From the NCBI GenBank assembly GCA_948434005.1, contig CAOJEH010000004.1:1-64000 (forward strand): a stretch of 64,000 nucleotides of DNA, written 5' to 3'. Positions 8,276 to 16,344 of the stretch are shown here, one piece after another. The position numbers and the translations under genes were made by a program. The notes under the pieces were generated by a model. The model had not been told where the DNA came from. It did no database searches and was given only the letters and a program-made list of their open reading frames with translations. The stretch comes from an uncultured Mycoplasmatota bacterium. Lineage in GTDB: Bacteria; Bacillota_I; Bacilli_A; RF39; UBA660. How positions within the stretch are numbered: the stretch's first letter is position 1; each line of letters opens with the position of its first letter.

Positions 8276-8932
8276 TACTTCATCATATACTTTACCTTTA
8301 GTATCTACTAAAGCTTTTTTTATAGTTAAATTATTTTGTAATTTTCCTGTAGCTTGATCACTAACTATTTCATTATCTTCAATCTCTTCTATTATATCCC
8401 AACCATCTATAACTCTACCAAATGATGCATAATCTCCATCTAAATATTCAGATTTATCTAACATAATAAAGAATTGACTACCACCAGAATCATTATCTTG
8501 ACTTCTAGCCATAGATACTACCTTTTTATCATGCTTTAATGTATTTTCATAATTATTATTAGAAAACTCTCCCTTAATAGTATAACCAGGGCCACCAGAA
8601 CCAGTACCAGTAGGATCTCCTCCTTGTAATACAAAACCGGGCGCTAATCTATGAAAAGTATTATTATCATAAAAACCTTTTTTCACTAAAGAAATAAAAT
8701 TATTAACAGTATTTTTTGCTTTTTCTGGATATAACTCTATAACTATAGCTCCATAATTTTCAATATACATAGCAACTACAGGATTTTTAGTATCATATGA
8801 AGATAACTTAGCTTCATTTTTTTCTATAGAAAAATCTATATTTAATAATTTTTCTTCGGATACCTCATTATTACAACCACTACATAGTAATAATACAATT
8901 ACTGTAACTATAAATAAAATTTTCTTTTTCAT
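8258..8932 (-). CDS. cyclophilin-type peptidyl-prolyl isomerase, lipoprotein
   Basis: 224 residues. A lipoprotein signal (MKKKILFIVTVIVLLLCSGC) is followed by a complete cyclophilin domain with FHRLAPGFVLQGGDP, GTGSGGPGY, GSQFFIML and FGRVIDGWD. It should act as an extracytoplasmic proline isomerase helping secreted proteins fold. The start is the ATG at 8932 behind GGAGAGG; the upstream in-frame start has no ribosome site. It lies 11 nt after the HD-domain gene upstream, so the two are probably co-transcribed. Confidence 0.93.
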   Translation of the reverse strand: MKKKILFIVTVIVLLLCSGCNNEVSEEKLLNIDFSIEKNEAKLSSYDTKNPVVAMYIENYGAIVIELYPEKAKNTVNNFISLVKKGFYDNNTFHRLAPGFVLQGGDPTGTGSGGPGYTIKGEFSNNNYENTLKHDKKVVSMARSQDNDSGGSQFFIMLDKSEYLDGDYASFGRVIDGWDIIEEIEDNEIVSDQATGKLQNNLTIKKALVDTKGKVYDEVEKIEE

Positions 8933-8961
8933 ATAAACCTCTCCAAACACTTAAATACTAA

Positions 8962-9744
8962 TTATTTAGTATTGTAATCTATAAAATCATTCATTATATG
9001 TCTTATATCTTCCATCATATTTTTCGTTTCTAAATCATTATAATTAAATCTATCAATCAAAATATTTATATAATCATTGTCTTTAACAATTTGATAAGAC
9101 TCTTTAAAATTCAAATCAAATATAAATGCTAACACACAAATCCAATAATCAAGTAAAGTTTTTCTATCATGTATATCTACGCATCTTTTTTCTTTTATAG
9201 TATTATAAACTTTATATGATATTTTTGAATATTCTATATCTTTTTTATTTTTAACTTTTTTTGGAAATATTGCCTCTATTTTTTCTTCTTTTTTAACTCT
9301 AAAATTATCTAATTTATCGGCGTCTCTTATTATTTTTGAATGTAATAGCGACTTTTCATCTAATCCATCTTGAATAGCAAATTTGTTATGGTTGCAAATT
9401 GCTATTTTTATTATTTCATCATAGCTGTCGTCTTCAATAAAACTCCTAATTAAATTATCCTCAAATAGCATTTTGACTCCATATGATGCATGATCAAATT
9501 TAACACTGTCGAATTGTTTTAAAAACGTAAGTTCTTCAAATCTTCCTATATCATGCAACAATGCAATTAATTCAGCTAAATCAATATCTTCTTTTGACAA
9601 ACTTAATTTTGTAGCTATTATTTTGGCATTTTCCACCACATAATATGTATGGGCTACTTTTAAATTAAAACCTAAAGTATCTTTATCTTCATATTTATTT
9701 AAAAAATCTTTAAATGCATTTCTAGCCTTTTGAATATCTATCAT
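8962..9744 (-). CDS. HD-domain phosphohydrolase
   Basis: 260 residues. Metal-binding HD signature: a first His in HTYYVVENA (about 30), HDIGRFEE (about 73), HASYGVKM, ICNHNKF and IRDADKLDNF. The arrangement matches small HD hydrolases acting on nucleotides or phosphate esters; the substrate cannot be told from sequence. No signal peptide or membrane helix, so it is cytoplasmic. It precedes the cyclophilin gene by 29 nt. Confidence 0.85.
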   Translation of the reverse strand: MIDIQKARNAFKDFLNKYEDKDTLGFNLKVAHTYYVVENAKIIATKLSLSKEDIDLAELIALLHDIGRFEELTFLKQFDSVKFDHASYGVKMLFEDNLIRSFIEDDSYDEIIKIAICNHNKFAIQDGLDEKSLLHSKIIRDADKLDNFRVKKEEKIEAIFPKKVKNKKDIEYSKISYKVYNTIKEKRCVDIHDRKTLLDYWICVLAFIFDLNFKESYQIVKDNDYINILIDRFNYNDLETKNMMEDIRHIMNDFIDYNTK

Positions 9745-9824
9745 TTACTATCACCACATAAATACTTCACAATAATTATATCATAGTTTTTCAAGTAGGA
9801 GTGTATCCCTTTTCAATATTTACA

Positions 9825-10130
9825 TTATTTACAATAATCTATTAATTCTTCTACAGTAGTATTTTTGTTTTTAGAAATAACAAAATATTCATTTTCTTCT
9901 GAAAAATTACATCTATATACATCATAAAATAAAGTATCATAATAAATAACATTACCAGCCATAGATGTTTCTAATCTAAACATTGGAGCTTCATTATTCC
10001 TTTTAACATTAATATAATCAGTAAATAACAATATTCCCATTGCACCTACAAATATTATAAATATTAATAATAAACGTTTATACCATCTAATCTTATTTAT
10101 TATTCTTACAATACCTATCATAAATATCAT
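9825..10130 (-). CDS. small membrane protein, unknown
   Basis: 101 residues. A basic N-terminus (about 5-18) is followed by one membrane helix (about 19-38, LLLIFIIFVGAMGILLF) and an extracytoplasmic tail of about 60 residues with YRCNFSEENEYFVISK. I do not recognise a family. It lies 15 nt after the XRE regulator gene and is probably co-transcribed with it, which suggests it is regulated by or partnered with that regulator. ATGs at 10130 and 10121 are both possible; neither has a strong ribosome site. Confidence 0.6.
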   Translation of the reverse strand: MIFMIGIVRIINKIRWYKRLLLIFIIFVGAMGILLFTDYINVKRNNEAPMFRLETSMAGNVIYYDTLFYDVYRCNFSEENEYFVISKNKNTTVEELIDYCK

Positions 10131-10145
10131 TATTCCAAATACAGA

Positions 10146-10535
10146 TTAAATAGATCCCCAACTACTTTCACTAGGAAAAATCATAATTGCTGATAATGAA
10201 ATAAATAATCCAAATATAATTAAACTTAGAGAAATAGCTTTACTGTATTTATTTAATTTCTTTGTAGAATAATCAATAGTATTAACTATATTTTCTTCAA
10301 ATTTTTCCCGATAATTATTTTTATTAATCTTTTCACCACTCATTAAATCATTGATTGTGATATTAAATTCGTCACATAATGGTTTAAATAAAGACAAGTC
10401 TGGTATATTCCTTCCATTTTCCCAATTACTAATAGATTTTTCAGTTACACCTAACTTTTCTCCAAGTTCAGCTTGTGTTATCTTTCTTTGCTTTCGTAAT
10501 GTGGCAATAAACTTACCAATTTTTTCTTGATTCAT
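10146..10535 (-). CDS. XRE-family regulator with C-terminal membrane helix
   Basis: 129 residues. A Cro/CI-type helix-turn-helix occupies about 5-60 (IGKFIATLRKQRKITQAELGEKLG...ISNWENGRNIPD), then a linker, then one membrane helix (about 100-118). Membrane-tethered XRE proteins of this layout are common in Bacillota, but their signals are mostly unknown. An inverted repeat ACATTAT-N6-ATAATGT (10551-10570) sits immediately upstream over the likely -10 region, so autoregulation is plausible. A second regulator of the same design lies at 11820-12425. Confidence 0.88.
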   Translation of the reverse strand: MNQEKIGKFIATLRKQRKITQAELGEKLGVTEKSISNWENGRNIPDLSLFKPLCDEFNITINDLMSGEKINKNNYREKFEENIVNTIDYSTKKLNKYSKAISLSLIIFGLFISLSAIMIFPSESSWGSI

Positions 10536-10550
10536 AATTTTTCTCCTTTC

Positions 10551-10570
10551 ACATTATCATCATATAATGT
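10551..10570. promoter_or_regulatory. palindromic operator candidate before the XRE gene
   Basis: ACATTAT, 6-nt spacer, ATAATGT: perfect 7-nt arms, 16 nt before the start codon and overlapping the likely -10 (TATGAT on the minus strand). Confidence 0.5.
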
Positions 10571-10605
10571 AAAAGCTATTTTTAACAGGAAATAATACTA
10601 GAGTT

Positions 10606-10621
10606 ATAAGAATATTCTTAT
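10606..10621. repeat. 16-bp perfect palindrome
   Basis: ATAAGAATATTCTTAT lies between the XRE gene and the end of the PNPOx-like gene. It could be a regulator site or a weak transcription stop. Confidence 0.45.
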
Positions 10622-10631
10622 TAACCATTAC

Positions 10632-11048
10632 TTAAATATCAAAATTTTCTGTCTTTAAATTGCAATAATATCTACCGCTTATGGCAGTAAATTTTAAAAC
10701 ACAATAATCTAGATCAGTTATACCTTTTTTATAAAATATTGTATCACCTTTTTTCCAAATCATATTCTTAGTATTTTGATCTGTTAAAATTTCCATTTTT
10801 CCTTTTAGCATAACTCCAACATACTTAATTAATCCCTTATGATAAAAGTAAATACTAGCATTTGGATTATTTTTATATTGACTAACTCTCATAGATTTAG
10901 TATTAGTAGAAAAATAAAACTCTTTTAATCCATTCATTTTTCTAGGTTTTAGCATTGCTTTTACATTAGAATAACCTTCATTATCAATAGAGCATATAAA
11001 GCTAACTTTTTGTTTACTAATAAAATTTTCTATCTTATCTAAATTCAT
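10632..11048 (-). CDS. pyridoxamine 5'-phosphate oxidase-like protein
   Basis: 138 residues of the split-barrel flavin-binding fold: VSFICSIDNEGYSNVKAMLKPRK, FYFSTNTKSMRVSQYKNNPNASIYFYH and a C-terminal FTAISGRYYCNLK. Members of this family bind FMN, F420 or heme and are mostly annotated from domain only; a real PdxH function is unlikely at this short length. The start has AGGAGT upstream. It lies in the accessory block between a DUF5131 gene and the first XRE regulator. Confidence 0.82.
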   Translation of the reverse strand: MNLDKIENFISKQKVSFICSIDNEGYSNVKAMLKPRKMNGLKEFYFSTNTKSMRVSQYKNNPNASIYFYHKGLIKYVGVMLKGKMEILTDQNTKNMIWKKGDTIFYKKGITDLDYCVLKFTAISGRYYCNLKTENFDI

Positions 11049-11072
11049 AATACTCCTATCTTCCTTTCAAAC

Positions 11073-11789
11073 TTAGTTATTACTTTTATAATCTATATTC
11101 GATAATTTTGCTTGTTTAATTAAATCTTTTGTTTGTAGCTTATAGTTTTTGCCATCCTTTATAAAGTAAGTTCCGCATTGCCTAAACTCGAAGCTTACAT
11201 TTGCATCTATACATTGCCTTCTGATATTTAATACCCAATCAAAATTAAGTGGCCTAGCATTTATATCAGATTCTCCACCTACTACTACAAGTTCAATTGT
11301 ATCTAGATATTTTTCTATATCAATATTTTCCAATAATGGTTGTATGGTAATACATTTATGTTTTATTGGTAAATCTTTAAATATTGATAATCTATAATCA
11401 GCATTTTTTTGATTTTCAATAGTACAACAGACAACCACGTTATCATATCCGTCATACCAATCTTTTGGAATACAACTCATAAATCTATCAATTCTTTTTG
11501 TTAGAAATAAAAAAGTACAATCTTGTCTTTCTCTTATCATATCCCAACAATCATTTCGCCACTCGTCAGCATCCTCAATTAAGAAATCCGTAGAAAAACA
11601 CAAATAAACAATTCCTGACTTCATCTTATAATTACCATTTTTTAATTTTTCTTTTGGCTTTTCAAAATCTTTTGTTTTTATTATTTCATTTGTATTGATA
11701 TTTCTTTTTTCATCGCCTTTATGAATATAGCAATGTAAACATCCATCACTACACTTTCTGCATCCTCGCCAAGGATTCCACATTGCCAT
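11073..11789 (-). CDS. DUF5131 (phage Gp37/Gp68-type) protein
   Basis: 238 residues. It starts MAMWNPWRGC and has a cysteine cluster CRKCSDGCLHCY (C-x2-C-x3-C-x2-C) near the N-terminus, followed by VYLCFSTDFL, FLFLTKRIDRF and VVVGGESDINARPLNFDWV. These are the hallmarks of the Gp37/Gp68 family, which looks like a relative of radical SAM or iron-sulfur enzymes and is frequent in phages and mobile elements. Biochemical function is not established as far as I know. The start has GAGGTG 6 nt upstream. Confidence 0.85.
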   Translation of the reverse strand: MAMWNPWRGCRKCSDGCLHCYIHKGDEKRNINTNEIIKTKDFEKPKEKLKNGNYKMKSGIVYLCFSTDFLIEDADEWRNDCWDMIRERQDCTFLFLTKRIDRFMSCIPKDWYDGYDNVVVCCTIENQKNADYRLSIFKDLPIKHKCITIQPLLENIDIEKYLDTIELVVVGGESDINARPLNFDWVLNIRRQCIDANVSFEFRQCGTYFIKDGKNYKLQTKDLIKQAKLSNIDYKSNN

Positions 11790-11819
11790 ATTATCACCTC
11801 TTAAATTGTAATATTTAAT

Positions 11820-12425
11820 TTAGTTAATACTTTTTTTATGCCAAGTTTTTTTATGACATTTAGGGCATTTCATTTTTCTTGTTCTATTTATATGAACTGA
11901 AAATAATACACTTTTATATAAAGGTACATATTTATAATTACAATTACTACATTTATAATAACCTGCTATTTGTTCTATTCTTAGTGAATAACATATTCCT
12001 ATAGCAAATGGAATTATTCCAACAATAATTAAAACTATTCTTAACCGATTTTCCATATTAATATATGATGCAATAAAGATACAAGTAAGTAAAATAACAG
12101 TTACTATTATTCCAATAAATATTTCTAATGATAATAACTCTTTATCTCTTTGTTCCTTCAATTTTGTCATTTCTAGTAATTTTTCTTCAAGCATTTTTTC
12201 ATTATTTTTCATATCTACAACCTCACCACTAAATAGATCATTTATAGTAATATTAAGTATTTTACATAAATCAGGCATATTACTAGCATCAGGTAAACAA
12301 ACTCCATTCTCCCATTTAGAAATTGCTCTATCAGTTATATTTAATCTTTCTGCTAATTCACTTTGTGTCATATTTTTTTCTTTTCTTTTTGAACTTATAA
12401 ATTTACCTATTTTAATTTGATCCAT
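11820..12425 (-). CDS. XRE-family regulator with membrane helices and zinc-ribbon tail
   Basis: 201 residues. Helix-turn-helix at about 4-60 (IGKFISSKRKEKNMTQSELAERLN...ISKWENGVCLPD), a short coiled coil (about 75-100), two membrane helices (about 105-150), then a four-cysteine treble-clef-like tail (CSNCNYKY...CPKCHKK). The start is the ATG at 12425 behind AGGAGG; the longer frame upstream has no ribosome site. A palindromic AGTATATACT at 12450-12459 upstream could be its operator. The zinc tail distinguishes it from the regulator at 10146; a membrane-sensed signal is inferred. Confidence 0.85.
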   Translation of the reverse strand: MDQIKIGKFISSKRKEKNMTQSELAERLNITDRAISKWENGVCLPDASNMPDLCKILNITINDLFSGEVVDMKNNEKMLEEKLLEMTKLKEQRDKELLSLEIFIGIIVTVILLTCIFIASYINMENRLRIVLIIVGIIPFAIGICYSLRIEQIAGYYKCSNCNYKYVPLYKSVLFSVHINRTRKMKCPKCHKKTWHKKSIN

Positions 12426-12515
12426 ATAGTATCCTCCTCTCATAGTTTGAGTATATACTAAATCATAAAAATATAACACAAACTAAAAGTTGGGTTTAAC
12501 AAATTGTGATTTATT

Positions 12516-12914
12516 TTACTTATTTACTTCTTTTACTAAATCATTAATATACCTTTTTTGCTGACTTTTTAAATAAGGTTTAGCAAGTAATTTCATCACT
12601 AAATTATTAGTTTCTATTTCTTCTGTGAAATCTAATAGTACCTTACCATTATCTAATTTTTTAAATATACCTATCCATTTACCTTTAATATTAGTATTTT
12701 TAATATTAAATTTATATTCTTTTAAATTAACTTTGGAAGTAATAGTAAAATAGGTAGGATAATTATTTTTAGTATATTCTATAAAATGTTTATCATCTAC
12801 TATTTCTATTTTTGATAAATCACTTCTCCAAGAATAGTTAGTATTATTAGTTATAATATTCCACAATTTTTCTATATCACAATTAAATTCTTTTTTTATA
12901 TTTGACTTCACCAT
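12516..12914 (-). CDS. SRPBCC (START-like) domain protein
   Basis: 132 residues with the helix-grip pattern: MVKSNIKKEFNCDIEKLWNIITN at the start, WRSDLSKIEIVDD, a run of beta strands with GKWIGIFKKLDNGKVLLDFTEEIE and a C-terminal amphipathic helix (LAKPYLKSQQKRYINDLVKEV). Such proteins bind hydrophobic ligands; the ligand is unknown. AGGAGT precedes the ATG. Confidence 0.75.
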   Translation of the reverse strand: MVKSNIKKEFNCDIEKLWNIITNNTNYSWRSDLSKIEIVDDKHFIEYTKNNYPTYFTITSKVNLKEYKFNIKNTNIKGKWIGIFKKLDNGKVLLDFTEEIETNNLVMKLLAKPYLKSQQKRYINDLVKEVNK

Positions 12915-12976
12915 ATGAACACTCCTAAATTATAATTTGAACTAATTAAAATTCAAAATAACTTTTCATTTTTAAA

Positions 12977-13060
12977 CCTTAATAACATTGAAGTTAATAA
13001 ATTATTAAGGCATCTATCAAAGATTCTTTACAATACTATTTTTTTAGCAGAGAATCTTTG
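12977..13060. repeat. two consecutive long inverted repeats
   Basis: CCTTAATAA (12977-12985) pairs with TTATTAAGG (13002-13010), and CAAAGATTCT (13018-13027) pairs with AGAATCTTTG (13051-13060). They fill the gap between the DUF3781 gene and the SRPBCC gene. No long T-run follows the second stem directly, so a simple terminator is only one possibility. Confidence 0.6.
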
Positions 13061-13080
13061 CATTTTCTAGAAATGGTAAT

Positions 13081-13329
13081 TTATTTAATAATGTGTGCTG
13101 TTATAATTGTGTAACTATATGAATTGATTGTTATTTCTATATTGTCAATTTTACAATACCAGTTTTTTCCTTGTTTATAAATGTTACAATTTTTATCCAA
13201 AATTTTATTCTTACAATACTTAACAACATCATCAATATCTAATTTAAGATTTTTCTTAATTCTATCAGTACCAAGTTCAGTTGTATGAACTTTATCTATA
13301 TTTTTAAGTAGTATCTGTTTATTTTCCAT
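13081..13329 (-). CDS. DUF3781 family protein
   Basis: 82 residues. The pattern TTELGTDRIKKNL...VVKYCKNKI...IYKQGKNWYCKIDNIEITINSYSYTIITAH fits the DUF3781 family, small soluble proteins of unknown role scattered in gut Bacillota. AAAGG lies upstream of the ATG. It sits 30 nt downstream of the alkyltransferase-like gene. Confidence 0.75.
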   Translation of the reverse strand: MENKQILLKNIDKVHTTELGTDRIKKNLKLDIDDVVKYCKNKILDKNCNIYKQGKNWYCKIDNIEITINSYSYTIITAHIIK

Positions 13330-13359
13330 AAAGCCTACCTTTCTAATTGAAATTTGTAT

Positions 13360-13836
13360 TTATAACTGTATTAAACTATTTTCGAAATCTTTAACATAAT
13401 ATTTTATATTTTTTGTACCTTTTGTAATAATAGTATGACCTTCTTCTTCAAGTAATTTTTTTTGTAATTCTACCCCTTTCGGATATTTAACATTTAATTC
13501 TCCATCTGATTTTAAAGTTCTCCAATATGGTGTAATATCTTCATTTCTTTGAAAACTCGCCCAAGCAACAATCGTAACAAATATCCCTGCTGTCATTGGG
13601 TCTGTGAAATCTGCTTTGTTTTGTTTTGCTAAATAATCTCTCATCATACTGACTGTTATTAGTTTTCCTTTTGGTACTTTTTTCATTAACTCATTATAAT
13701 AAAGTGGTGGTGCGAAAAACATTTTAGTTCCACCATATTTATTTATTGTTTTCTCATCTTTAACAATTTGTATTTTAGGCATATCTTTGTTGCTATTCAT
13801 CATTGCATTAAAATCCTTTTTATCTTCATTAGCCAT
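13360..13836 (-). CDS. alkyltransferase-like / MGMT-fold DNA-binding protein
   Basis: 158 residues. The segment from about 53 to 137 follows the O6-alkylguanine methyltransferase DNA-binding domain: VPKGKLITVSMMRDYLA, a central helix, then PYWRTLKSDGEL and a Q..L..EGH tail. The acceptor motif PCHR reads PYWR (103-106), so the alkyl-accepting cysteine is missing. Alkyltransferase-like proteins without the cysteine bind damaged bases and recruit excision repair. The N-terminal ~50 residues are unlike that family and unexplained. Confidence 0.7.
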   Translation of the reverse strand: MANEDKKDFNAMMNSNKDMPKIQIVKDEKTINKYGGTKMFFAPPLYYNELMKKVPKGKLITVSMMRDYLAKQNKADFTDPMTAGIFVTIVAWASFQRNEDITPYWRTLKSDGELNVKYPKGVELQKKLLEEEGHTIITKGTKNIKYYVKDFENSLIQL

Positions 13837-13867
13837 GATTATAATCTCCTATCTAAATTATAATTTA

Positions 13868-14623
13868 TTAATTAATTTTATAGGTAGAAGTTAAGTTTTT
13901 CTCATTGTCACTATTTTCTTCTACATATAAAGTCCTTTCAAATTGAATATTATTTTTATTTAAGCATAATTCTAAAAAACATAAGAAAATTCCAATATCA
14001 ATTTGATTGTAATATTTAACCATATTTATTGGCATAAGTCCCCTTTTTCCTAGTTTTCTATATCTGTAAACTTTAATTTCATTTTCTCTTGCATCAACAA
14101 TCCATGGTTGAGTATTACAAGCACTTGGTGCAAATCGTACAATATTTGCTATTTCTAAATAGTAACTTCCACTCCAAATTTCTGATAATTCTTTTCTTTT
14201 GCTTTTATACATATCTTTTCTAAATTTAGTTTCTGAATCTACTTTTGATATTGCAATCATAATTACAAAGTCAAGTCCATCTAATTCTTTTTCTTTTACT
14301 TTACCTATACCAAACCAAAGTGTTCCAATATTTTTTGATACTAAATATAAATCTAATTGTTCTCCAATATATCCTATATTTTGTAAGTAATTATCTTTCT
14401 TTTCTGAATAAAATAAAATGCAATACTCTTGTCCTCGTCTGCAAGTTGTAGAATCTTTAACTATTTTAATTTTTACTTTAATATCCTCTACTAAAGGCAT
14501 CAATGTATAAAATTTGTTTTCAATATCCTTTAATTCTTCACCTGTAATATGTTCTTTTCCTATATTTCTAAATAAATGAAAAGACTTTCTTTTAAATATC
14601 ATATTATATAAATTATCATTCAT
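13868..14623 (-). CDS. nitroreductase family protein
   Basis: 251 residues. The N-terminal half reads like an FMN-binding nitroreductase (MIFKRKSFHLF..., IGYIGEQLDLYLVSKNIGTLWFG), and the second half contains a second similar motif (IANIVRFAPSACNTQPWIV) used by these enzymes to bind flavin phosphate. The order suggests the 'putative nitroreductase' family with internal tandem halves. I start at the ATG at 14623, which has GGGTGAT upstream; the first possible start at 14638 is a TTG without one. Confidence 0.8.
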   Translation of the reverse strand: MNDNLYNMIFKRKSFHLFRNIGKEHITGEELKDIENKFYTLMPLVEDIKVKIKIVKDSTTCRRGQEYCILFYSEKKDNYLQNIGYIGEQLDLYLVSKNIGTLWFGIGKVKEKELDGLDFVIMIAISKVDSETKFRKDMYKSKRKELSEIWSGSYYLEIANIVRFAPSACNTQPWIVDARENEIKVYRYRKLGKRGLMPINMVKYYNQIDIGIFLCFLELCLNKNNIQFERTLYVEENSDNEKNLTSTYKIN

Positions 14624-14638
14624 ATTATCACCCATCAA

Positions 14639-14921
14639 ATTACTACTTGGACATCTTTGATATTATAATTATACATTTTTTTTAGAATTTTTAATAGTAT
14701 ATAAATATAAAAAATTATTTATATTTATTCTATAACTATATCAATTCATTAAGAACTTATTCTTGATATCAAAAACTTAGAAAATACTTTAATATCTTTA
14801 ATTAAATGGAGTTTAGAAAATGAAAAAATGGAATTAGACAGTATTTTCGTAATAATAAAGCTATTCTAAATTATTGGAGAATAGAAGAAGATATGATAAA
14901 ATATTTTTTAGTGGTGATATA
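14639..14921. other. intergenic region, divergent promoters and short coding-like remnant
   Basis: It separates the nitroreductase (minus) and DUF3800 (plus). A plus-strand frame of about 37 codons at roughly 14753-14870 (begins ELILDIKNLENTL) looks coding-like but has no start codon, so it may be a gene remnant. A TATGAT -10-like element lies about 20 nt before the DUF3800 start. Confidence 0.4.
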
Positions 14922-15761
14922 ATGAAGAAACAATATTTAATTTATGCAGATGAATCACATAGAAAAGGTAAATACTTTAGTAATTTTTATGGTGGTGCTT
15001 TAATTAATTATACTGAACTTGAAAAGATAAGTAATAAACTTAATGACAAAAAAGCAGAATTAGGTTTATTTCAAGAAGTTAAGTGGACAAAAGTAACTGA
15101 ACAATATTTTGATAAGTATCTAGAGTTAGTGGACTATTTTTTTGAGTTCGTTAAAGTTAATAAAATTAAGATAAGAATAATGTTTAGGCAAAATGCCCAA
15201 GTTCCTCAAAATTTGAATAGAGAACATGAAGAAAAAGAATATTTCCTTTTATATTATCAGTTTATTAAACATGCTTTTGGTATAGATTACTGTAATCCGA
15301 AAGAAAAAGATCAAGTAATATTAAAATTATATTTTGATAAATTACCTGATACTAAAAAGAAAAATAGAGAGTTTAAAGGTTATATTTATGCACTTAATGA
15401 TTTCTTTTGTATAAATAATGTTCATATTTATAATGAAGATATAGCAGAGGTAGATTCTAAAAATCATGTAATATTGCAATGTATGGATATTATATTAGGT
15501 GCTATGAATTTTAAACTAAATAATATGGATAAAGAAAAAATGCTGGGCAGTAATAAACGAGGCAAAAGAACTATTGCAAAAGAAAAACTATATAAAAATA
15601 TATTAAGAAATATTAAAACTATTTATCCTAATTTTAATATTGGTGTATCAACTAGCAGCCGTAGGGACTTTGTTAATAATTGGAAAGATCCTTATAGACA
15701 TTGGTGCTTTAAATCCAAAAATAGTATATTTGATTCATCATTAACTAAAAATTCAAAATAA
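14922..15761 (+). CDS. DUF3800 domain protein
   Basis: 279 residues. It begins MKKQYLIYADESHRKGKYFSNFYGGALI, the Y-x-DES opening of DUF3800, and carries conserved acidic residues further on (KLYFDKLPD, AEVDSKNHVILQCMDIILGAMNF). The family is thought to have an RNase H-like fold and is common near mobile elements and defence genes; its activity is not settled. I take the ATG at 14922 with GGTGATATA before it. It is followed by a hairpin-rich segment and a degraded integrase, consistent with a genomic island edge. Confidence 0.82.
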   Translation: MKKQYLIYADESHRKGKYFSNFYGGALINYTELEKISNKLNDKKAELGLFQEVKWTKVTEQYFDKYLELVDYFFEFVKVNKIKIRIMFRQNAQVPQNLNREHEEKEYFLLYYQFIKHAFGIDYCNPKEKDQVILKLYFDKLPDTKKKNREFKGYIYALNDFFCINNVHIYNEDIAEVDSKNHVILQCMDIILGAMNFKLNNMDKEKMLGSNKRGKRTIAKEKLYKNILRNIKTIYPNFNIGVSTSSRRDFVNNWKDPYRHWCFKSKNSIFDSSLTKNSK

Positions 15762-15832
15762 AAAACTCCATTCTTCCTACATAAACCTTTCACGTACTAA
15801 ACGTAAAGCTTCGGATCGAACAGAGTTCTTAT

Positions 15833-15866
15833 ATGACAATAATATCATTTTTAATGATAATTGTCA
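15833..15866 (+). repeat. long imperfect hairpin
   Basis: TGACAAT...ATCATT-TTT-AATGAT...ATTGTCA forms a long stem just upstream of the terminator at 15867. Confidence 0.55.
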
Positions 15867-15896
15867 ATACTAGTATACTCGTACTAGTATTTTTTT
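15867..15896 (+). terminator. strong rho-independent terminator (plus strand)
   Basis: ATACTAGTA-TACTCG-TACTAGTAT followed by TTTTTT. It probably ends the DUF3800 transcript. Confidence 0.85.
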
Positions 15897-16004
15897 ATAC
15901 ACAAAAATTATTATGTTTTTCAAGTAATACGGTGGCTATTTTCTGTTGATTTTGGTATAATTATCATAGAAATAAAGCAAAAACTATATTGAGAGAAGGC
16001 TATT

Positions 16005-16096
16005 ATGTTATCTATACCTAAAAAGGAAGCAAATCTATTTGTAAAAAGGAAAGTAAGTAAGAAATATCCATGGCTAATATCGGCTATAATAGAATG
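16005..16096 (+). other. 30-codon ORF before the integrase remnant
   Basis: The ATG at 16005 has AGAAGG upstream; the peptide begins MLSIPKKEANLFVKRKVSKK and stops at 16094-16096, overlapping the open frame of the integrase fragment. It may be the fused debris of the deleted integrase element or a short leader peptide. A TATAAT at 15956-15961 lies upstream. Confidence 0.35.
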
Positions 16097-16296
16097 AATT
16101 ACTAAATTTAAATATTAAACACTATTCTTACGACACAAGGCACACTTTTTCCACTTTATGGAAATTAAGTAAATCCGATGATTTAGCAAGAAAGAGAATT
16201 ATGGGACATTCTGTAAAAGATTTAACTGATAATATCTATACACATTTAGATTTAAAATTCATAGAAGCAGAGTTAAATAAGGTAGTCTTTAAGTAG
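16093..16296 (+). pseudogene. C-terminal remnant of a tyrosine recombinase (integrase)
   Basis: About 67 codons encode the end of a phage or ICE-type tyrosine integrase: YSYDTRHTFSTLWKLSK (catalytic R with H-x-x-R context), then RKRIMGHSVKDLTDNIYTHL (the GH motif and the nucleophile Tyr), ending at TAG 16294-16296. The N-terminal and core domains are absent and a stop (16090-16092) precedes the fragment, so the gene is dead. It lies about 115 nt from tRNA-Gly, the usual kind of integration target. This marks the end of a decayed element. Confidence 0.85.
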
Positions 16297-16308
16297 ACTT
16301 CTTTTTTT

Positions 16309-16344
16309 GTGTGAGATACGTGTGAGATATGTGTGAGATACGCA
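16309..16344. repeat. three tandem 12-nt direct repeats downstream of the integrase remnant
   Basis: GTGTGAGATACG, GTGTGAGATATG, GTGTGAGATACG lie head to tail just after the integrase stop. Arm-type integrase binding sites of Tn916-like elements have this sort of short direct repeat, so these are candidate arm sites of the lost element. Confidence 0.6.

Noticed and set aside
16005-16296. A complete integrase gene with a frameshift
   Set aside because: Only the C-terminal catalytic end is present; the upstream 30-codon frame does not resemble the missing core, so a simple frameshift cannot restore it.
16309-16344. Three short repeats as a minimal CRISPR
   Set aside because: 12-nt units are head to tail with no spacers and lie next to an integrase remnant.
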